64,000 bases of DNA, from assembly GCA_017515425.1 (NCBI GenBank), contig JAFWFU010000053.1, positions 21,572 through 85,571 of the forward strand, read 5' to 3'. Shown here piece after piece: positions 59,844-64,000 of this stretch. Position numbers and translations under genes: made by a program. Origin of the DNA: Mogibacterium sp. (GTDB lineage: Bacteria > Bacillota > Clostridia > Peptostreptococcales > Anaerovoracaceae). The notes under the pieces were generated by a model. That model worked only from the letters and a program-made list of their open reading frames with translations, had not been told where the DNA came from and searched no databases. The stretch's first letter is position 1. Each line of letters opens with the position of its first letter.

Positions 59844-60043
59844 GAGCATTTTTCCAGTTTGGTATTTTTAGCGCTATAAAATGCATATTTATTCGCGTTT
59901 TCACCCTCTTGTCTTACCTCAAGCCTCATTCATCAAAAAAACACCAAATACTATATCTTCGTTCAAACGTCCATAGTGAGCCCTATATATTGGCATATTG
60001 CCAAATTGGCAACTAGTTTTCGCGCATATTTCCATATTGGTTG
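59821..60043. promoter_or_regulatory. Four TTNCC-N5-GG operator-like dyads between T7SS and xre gene
   Basis: The sites are TTACC-AATAA-GGCAA (59821-59835), TTTCC-AGTTT-GGTAT (59851-59865), TTGCC-AAATT-GGCAA (59998-60012, perfect) and TTTCC-ATATT-GGTTG (60029-60043). TTGGCA (59990-59995) also pairs with the third site. They lie between the leftward secretion locus and the rightward XRE gene, so the XRE protein is the natural candidate to bind them. The remaining bases of the gap are AT-rich with no gene seen. Confidence 0.6.
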
Positions 60044-60111
60044 CATAGCGCCGTATTATTTTTATTAAAATAAACCTATATAACTATTTATCGTGGAGTG
60101 TTTGTTGATCC

Positions 60112-60423
60112 ATGCAGTTAAGATTAAGGGAGTTACGTGAAGCAAGAAAAATAACACAACAGACAGTTGCCGATAGTATCGGCTGCTCTGCTGTTGCGTA
60201 TTCCCGCTATGAGACAGGACAGCGAGAACCTTCAATAGATATATTGATAAAACTATCGGATTTTTATGGTGTTTCCGTTGACTATATTATCGGAAGAAGC
60301 GACCCCTCCGACGCGACACTGTCCGAATATGAATTATCCCTTGTGAAATCATCAAGAGATGCAGATGAGCTTGTTCGTGAAATAGTTTTGGAAGTACTGC
60401 AAGCAAGGCCGAAAAGAATATAA
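60112..60423 (+). CDS. XRE-family transcriptional regulator
   Basis: 103 residues with an N-terminal HTH_3 domain: LRELREARKITQQTVADSIG then SAVAYSRYETGQREPSIDIL, followed by FYGVSVDYIIGRSD and a short helical tail. Such regulators sit beside the operon they control. It is divergent from the type VII locus with about 330 bases of shared upstream DNA containing four dyads, making it a likely repressor of that locus and of itself. GGAG lies about 14 bases before the ATG, rather far. Confidence 0.87.
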   Translation: MQLRLRELREARKITQQTVADSIGCSAVAYSRYETGQREPSIDILIKLSDFYGVSVDYIIGRSDPSDATLSEYELSLVKSSRDADELVREIVLEVLQARPKRI

Positions 60424-60477
60424 TATATGCGTATAATAAACGCGGGCAGCCCTAGAAAACAATACTGTGCTGCGTTT

Positions 60478-61920
60478 TCACTCAGTGAAGTATAACTGCT
60501 TTGAGCTTCTTGGCTTATTCGGTATGCTGAGTTTGATTACTCCTTTATCTACCAATGGCATTATATGTTCTTTTACAACATAAGATATTGATCCCAATCC
60601 GAGATAGTCCGCTATTTCTTTTCTTGTGCGTGGTGTTTTGCAGAATTCAATCAAGCCTCTTTCTTTATCGTCGAGATCCGCTTCAACATGATGATTACCA
60701 GCACTATTGAAGAATGTTACAGAGAAATGTCCTCTCCGATCCTCAAATACCGGTTCAGGGAGCCCATTATTCTTGAGTTCCCTTCTGATTGTAGGTATTC
60801 CAGAATATCTGTTTTCTGTTACTCTTAAGACCTCTAACGCCGTTGCGAGCACGGGATTTCTCGTGTCAGGCTGCACTTTGCCAAGCTGATCTGCCTTTAT
60901 TCTTCCATATATGCCACCTGGATTATGTATTTCTATCCTATTATCAAACATCAAAATCTGAATTGGCATTCCTTCTGTATGGATGCTGTAATCTCGATGC
61001 ACTAATGAATTCAAAACAGCCTCTCTTATTGCAGTAATTGGATAATCAGTCCTGTCTTCTCTCTTCCCTGTTTCCGGATTGACAATCGTTTTCGTTCTCA
61101 TATTTCTTCGTACAAAAGCAATTGAAGCCTCAAGCATTTCTGGTATAGTTCCTTCTATTCTGTGGTTATCCAGAAATCTTTCTCCATTACTCCCCTCGGC
61201 GCCCAGCTCTGTCCCGGGAACAACTACCGCAGTTATGCAAAGTTGAGGACAATATGCCTGTGGATACGGGCTGAAAAGCATTACCGCCATCAGTGATATA
61301 TCCTCATTGCGTTTGATACTCATCAACTCAAAAACCGATTCTTCCTCCATTGCAGATAAATGAGGTTTTCCGTCTTTCAGTTTCTCTATATACGCTCCCA
61401 GCTTTTGCTGATCTAGTGAAAGCAAAGTCGCTCTTGCTATTGGTCTAATATCGTCCTGATACTTTCTACGAAAAGCCTCGTAACTGTATACTTCATATTC
61501 CGTCATCGGTTCATCGCTATCCCCAATACGGGTATAAGATCCTTTCAATCTTCCCTTGCCGCGATAATAACAAGGTCTTTCCGCTATATCTATTCCAGGT
61601 ATCTCAGCAGCAACAAAAGATTTTTCATCCTTTTCCAAGACAGTCATCAGAGGTCTGACCTTCGGTTCCATCTGAAGGCACTGTTCGTTCACTTTCTTTT
61701 GAAGGTCTTGAGGGTCATATACTCCACATTCTTTATATCCATGCTCTTCATCAATGCCAAAAACAATTATGCCCCCATCGTCCTGATTGGAAAAGCTGGA
61801 TAATGTATCAAATAGTTTCTTAGGACAATCAATATTTGCACTTTTAAGCTCTAAAAACTGAGTTTCGCATTTTGTTCTTTGAATTGTTTTAAGAAGTTCT
61901 TTTAATTCATCGAAAGTCAT
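60478..61920 (-). CDS. AlbA_2 / HATPase_c_4 domain regulator
   Basis: The protein of about 480 residues starts with a Schlafen-type AlbA_2 domain (about 10-130; ETQFLELKSA, DDGGIIVFGIDEEHG) and has the HATPase_c_4-type domain of RecG-like regulators (about 270-420; AIREAVLNSLVHRDYSIH, RIEIHNPGGIYG). A C-terminal winged helix ends it (TRKEIADYLGLGSISYVVKE). Such proteins are presumed transcriptional regulators or defence-associated factors. I start at MTFDELK, after GGGAGG. It stands alone between the XRE gene and the second integrase. Confidence 0.8.
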   Translation of the reverse strand: MTFDELKELLKTIQRTKCETQFLELKSANIDCPKKLFDTLSSFSNQDDGGIIVFGIDEEHGYKECGVYDPQDLQKKVNEQCLQMEPKVRPLMTVLEKDEKSFVAAEIPGIDIAERPCYYRGKGRLKGSYTRIGDSDEPMTEYEVYSYEAFRRKYQDDIRPIARATLLSLDQQKLGAYIEKLKDGKPHLSAMEEESVFELMSIKRNEDISLMAVMLFSPYPQAYCPQLCITAVVVPGTELGAEGSNGERFLDNHRIEGTIPEMLEASIAFVRRNMRTKTIVNPETGKREDRTDYPITAIREAVLNSLVHRDYSIHTEGMPIQILMFDNRIEIHNPGGIYGRIKADQLGKVQPDTRNPVLATALEVLRVTENRYSGIPTIRRELKNNGLPEPVFEDRRGHFSVTFFNSAGNHHVEADLDDKERGLIEFCKTPRTRKEIADYLGLGSISYVVKEHIMPLVDKGVIKLSIPNKPRSSKQLYFTE

Positions 61921-62443
61921 TTGAGTTTCCTCCCTTATTATTTGAGATATTATCATTATTTTTTAGTTTTTTCAAATAAATTAAAAAATGATAAAAAACT
62001 CAAATTAGTTTTTGTGTTTTTCAATTCATATTTCACTTATTGATTATGGAGTATAGAGAAGACTGAAATAACAATCGTGAAACCAATGAAACTTAAAAGC
62101 AGAGCCATTAACGATTATTAGCTCTGCTTTATTATTTTAGGGTGCTCTCCTAATTTTGGTCGTAAATCGATCGTAAATATTGCCTGTTGCAGAAAAGGAA
62201 TATTGATAAGCTGTGAGCGTCAACCCTAGTCTCGACGACGGTATTTTCGTTCGTAGCAGACAAAGCTGTGGACTAAAATCCCTAGTCGACTGGTTTCATT
62301 ACAGGGAGCTTAGCCCCTATTGTTTATAAGCCTTCAAATCCCTACAAGATTATTCTTTTCTGCTCTCTGATAGTGTCACTTATTACGCAATTCTTCATAA
62401 TTCTTTATAAACGGTCGTAAGTCTGTCGTATATTGGTCGTAAG
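61921..62443. other. Non-coding gap holding the left end of the Tn916-type element
   Basis: The left part is very AT-rich and should hold the AlbA_2 gene promoter. A terminator lies at 62096-62130. GGTCGTAA occurs at 62158-62165, 62413-62420 and 62435-62442, with ATCGTAA at 62170 and TGTCGTA at 62424; these could be arm sites for the integrase that ends at 62444. No attachment core could be fixed because the other end of the element is outside the window. Confidence 0.45.
62096..62130. terminator. 10-bp stem terminator
   Basis: AAAGCAGAGC and GCTCTGCTTT enclose 15 bases and are followed by ATTATTTT on the plus strand and by TTAAG on the minus. It may act on transcripts leaving the integrase region leftward. 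Confidence 0.6.
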
Positions 62444-63700
62444 TTATGACACCTTTTCTTGAATCAACTTATTCTTACCGAAGTGGTTAGCTAAATTAGT
62501 CATCTCGGTACGTCTCAATTCTTCTGTGGCTTCTGCATAAATATCCACCGTGGTAGACACATCAGTATGACCTAAAATATCCTGCATCGCCTTTATATTC
62601 ATTCCAGCTTCACACATACGAGTTGTAAATGTATGCCTTAAGGAATGATTGCTGAAGTTCGGCAGCAAGACTACATCCTCTTTCCCTTCATTTTTATCAA
62701 GGATATCGAAGTTACAATCTCTTATGATTCGCTTCAGCGCCTTGTTAAGAGTAGCATGATGCTGCACACCGCCAAAGCGATTTACAAATACGAAATCAGT
62801 ATACCCGTCCACTTCTACTTCACACTTTATTTCAAAAGCATCCTGTAGCTCACGTTCTCTTTTGAATGCTTCTTTTACTATAGGGAGCATTGGAATAATT
62901 CTCTCACCGGCATTTGTCTTGGGTGTATTAACAGCAAATGTACATCCGTCCCCTTCGCCTTTGCTGTAAAATACTAAAGTGTGGTTGATGTTGATCGTCT
63001 CATTTTCGAAATCTACATCTGACCAACGCAACCCTGTAACTTCGCCAACGCGGAGACCTGTCCACAGCATTACAGTAAAAATTGGTTGCCATTTGTTGTA
63101 CTGCCCCTGTCGTGCCAGATAGTCTTCAAAAATCTCTTGCTCCTGTACCGTTAAGGCTCTTCTCTTAGCCGCGCCTCGAGTGTGTGCCCTTTTTAATTCT
63201 CGCAGTGCATTATCTGAAGGATTATACCTTATGTAGTCATCCTCAACTCCCAACTCAAGAACCTGATGTAATACCGTGTGGATTGTATCAACAGTATGAG
63301 GCTTTAGATGCTTTTCCTCAACAAGATAATTATAAAAGCTCCTCACATCTGTACGCTTTAACTCTCGCACTTTGCTATTGCCGAAATCGTCTCTGACAAA
63401 CTGCTCAAACATATACTTATAGTTCTGAAAAGTATTATCCTTGAGTCCTCTCTTAATCTGTACCCATAAATCGTATAAGTCGTTTATGGTTAGATTGCTT
63501 TTTTCTTTCCTGATTCCATCAAGGACATCCCTTAGAACGTCGTTTTCTTTCTCACGCAGTTCCTCTAAGGTTTTCGCATACACTGAATGACGTTTTCCAC
63601 GTTTATCTCGCCACTTGTATTCAAATGTACCGTTTGGTCTTTGATATTCACCTTCTTTCAAAACTCTGTTATTACTATCCTTGCGTCTCTCTACTGCCAT
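62444..63700 (-). CDS. int: Tn916-family tyrosine integrase
   Basis: The protein of about 418 residues starts at MAVERRK, seven bases after AAAGGAG. It has an N-terminal AP2-like arm-binding domain (about 20-60; PNGTFEYKWRDKRGKRHS), a SAM-like core-binding domain (about 70-170) and the catalytic domain. Catalytic residues are Arg in TGLRVGE, His-x-x-Arg in HSLRHTFTTR, His in LGHTDVS and Tyr in DIYAEA. Length and domain order match Tn916/Tn1545 Int. It is downstream of an Xis-like gene as in Tn916, so the element body lies to the right of the window. Confidence 0.94.
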   Translation of the reverse strand: MAVERRKDSNNRVLKEGEYQRPNGTFEYKWRDKRGKRHSVYAKTLEELREKENDVLRDVLDGIRKEKSNLTINDLYDLWVQIKRGLKDNTFQNYKYMFEQFVRDDFGNSKVRELKRTDVRSFYNYLVEEKHLKPHTVDTIHTVLHQVLELGVEDDYIRYNPSDNALRELKRAHTRGAAKRRALTVQEQEIFEDYLARQGQYNKWQPIFTVMLWTGLRVGEVTGLRWSDVDFENETININHTLVFYSKGEGDGCTFAVNTPKTNAGERIIPMLPIVKEAFKRERELQDAFEIKCEVEVDGYTDFVFVNRFGGVQHHATLNKALKRIIRDCNFDILDKNEGKEDVVLLPNFSNHSLRHTFTTRMCEAGMNIKAMQDILGHTDVSTTVDIYAEATEELRRTEMTNLANHFGKNKLIQEKVS

Positions 63701-63725
63701 GATAATTCTCCTTTCATTCAGTAAA

Positions 63726-63765
63726 GAGAGCACCCTTACGACTATTATAACGCAAGAGTGCTCTC
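63726..63765 (-). terminator. Hairpin between xis and int
   Basis: GAGAGCACCCTTACG and CGCAAGAGTGCTCTC pair over 15 bp with wobbles at two positions around 10 bases. It lies ahead of the int start and could attenuate int expression. AGGGTGCTCTC also occurs, in the other orientation, at 62139-62149. Confidence 0.5.
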
Positions 63766-63788
63766 GTCTCTACAGCAAATGACATCAT

Positions 63789-63986
63789 TTATATTGAAAA
63801 AGTCCTTGAGACATATTCATCGAATTGTTTCCTCTTGATAAGCCTACGCGTGCCGTTCCAAAGAACGAAAGGACATCTTTCATCATCTGTAAGCTGTCTC
63901 AGTTTATTAATTCCAATGCCTGTATATGCTGCAGCTTCTTCAAGAGTAAGATTACTCTTTTCCCAGATTGGCACCTGCTTCTTCAC
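63789..63986 (-). CDS. xis: Tn916-type excisionase (Xis)
   Basis: The protein has about 65 residues beginning with a GTG codon (VKKQVPIWEK) located eight bases after GGGAGG. VPIWEKSNLTLEEAAAYTG and the closing RRLIKRKQFDEYV correspond closely to Tn916 Xis, a winged-helix excisionase that binds near the element ends and directs Int to excision. An upstream GTG overlaps the ribosome binding site and is unlikely. It precedes int by about 90 bases. Confidence 0.88.
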   Translation of the reverse strand: MKKQVPIWEKSNLTLEEAAAYTGIGINKLRQLTDDERCPFVLWNGTRRLIKRKQFDEYVSRTFSI

Positions 63987-64000
63987 TCTTAACACCTCCC

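Noticed and set aside
62180-62400. tRNA or tmRNA gene as integration target of the right element
   Set aside because: No cloverleaf or T-arm consensus could be built.

Overview
The window looks like the chromosome of a low-to-mid GC anaerobic Clostridia-class Firmicute. I infer this from a reverse rubrerythrin beside a Fur/PerR regulator, the Gram-positive ylxM-ffh-rpsP-khpA-rimM-trmD and yggS-sepF-divIVA order, and strong AGGAGG ribosome binding sites. A relative of the Eubacterium/Mogibacterium group would fit, but genus is not settled. No rRNA, tRNA or CRISPR array was seen.

Positions ~16-17004 are an AT-rich integrative element. It carries a tyrosine integrase, a secreted CAP/InlB-type protein, an XRE regulator, a YdbC/PC4-like protein and a frameshifted radC. 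It also has a TraG/TraD-type coupling ATPase, a replication-relaxation family protein and a replication/recombination module (DnaB-like ATPase, Sak4-like ATPase, DUF669 protein, primase-helicase, PDDEXK resolvase). No VirB4 and no classical relaxase were found, so it is probably mobilizable rather than self-transmissible. Short TGACAA repeats with nearly identical spacing lie at both ends. Between 6.2 and 7.0 kb three small genes are all broken at A-runs, next to a leader-like structured RNA.

Positions 17.0-34.4 kb are core chromosome: oxidative-stress genes, a NERD protein, cell-division genes, the SRP/S16/TrmD ribosome block, a CPA2 antiporter, and a purine-salvage operon with two adenine deaminases and a purine permease behind a leader hairpin.

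Positions 34.6-59.8 kb form one long leftward locus for a type VII (ESX/Yuk-like) secretion system with unusual composition. It has an EssC-like triple ATPase with an N-terminal FHA domain, a YukD-like ubiquitin fold protein, several WXG100 proteins, a GHSLGG lipase and an adjacent lipoprotein. These sit among two Ser/Thr kinases, a PP2C phosphatase, three further FHA proteins (one a membrane-spanning trypsin-like protease), a LytTR regulator and a 1647-residue surface protein. No EsaA, EssA or EssB homologue was recognised. A kinase-TM-TPR protein with altered catalytic motifs may occupy the EssB position. A divergent XRE gene and four similar operators lie upstream, one of them inside the spacer of the predicted locus promoter.

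Positions 60.4-64 kb hold an AlbA_2/HATPase_c_4 regulator and then a second, Tn916-type integrase with its excisionase. That element continues beyond the right edge.
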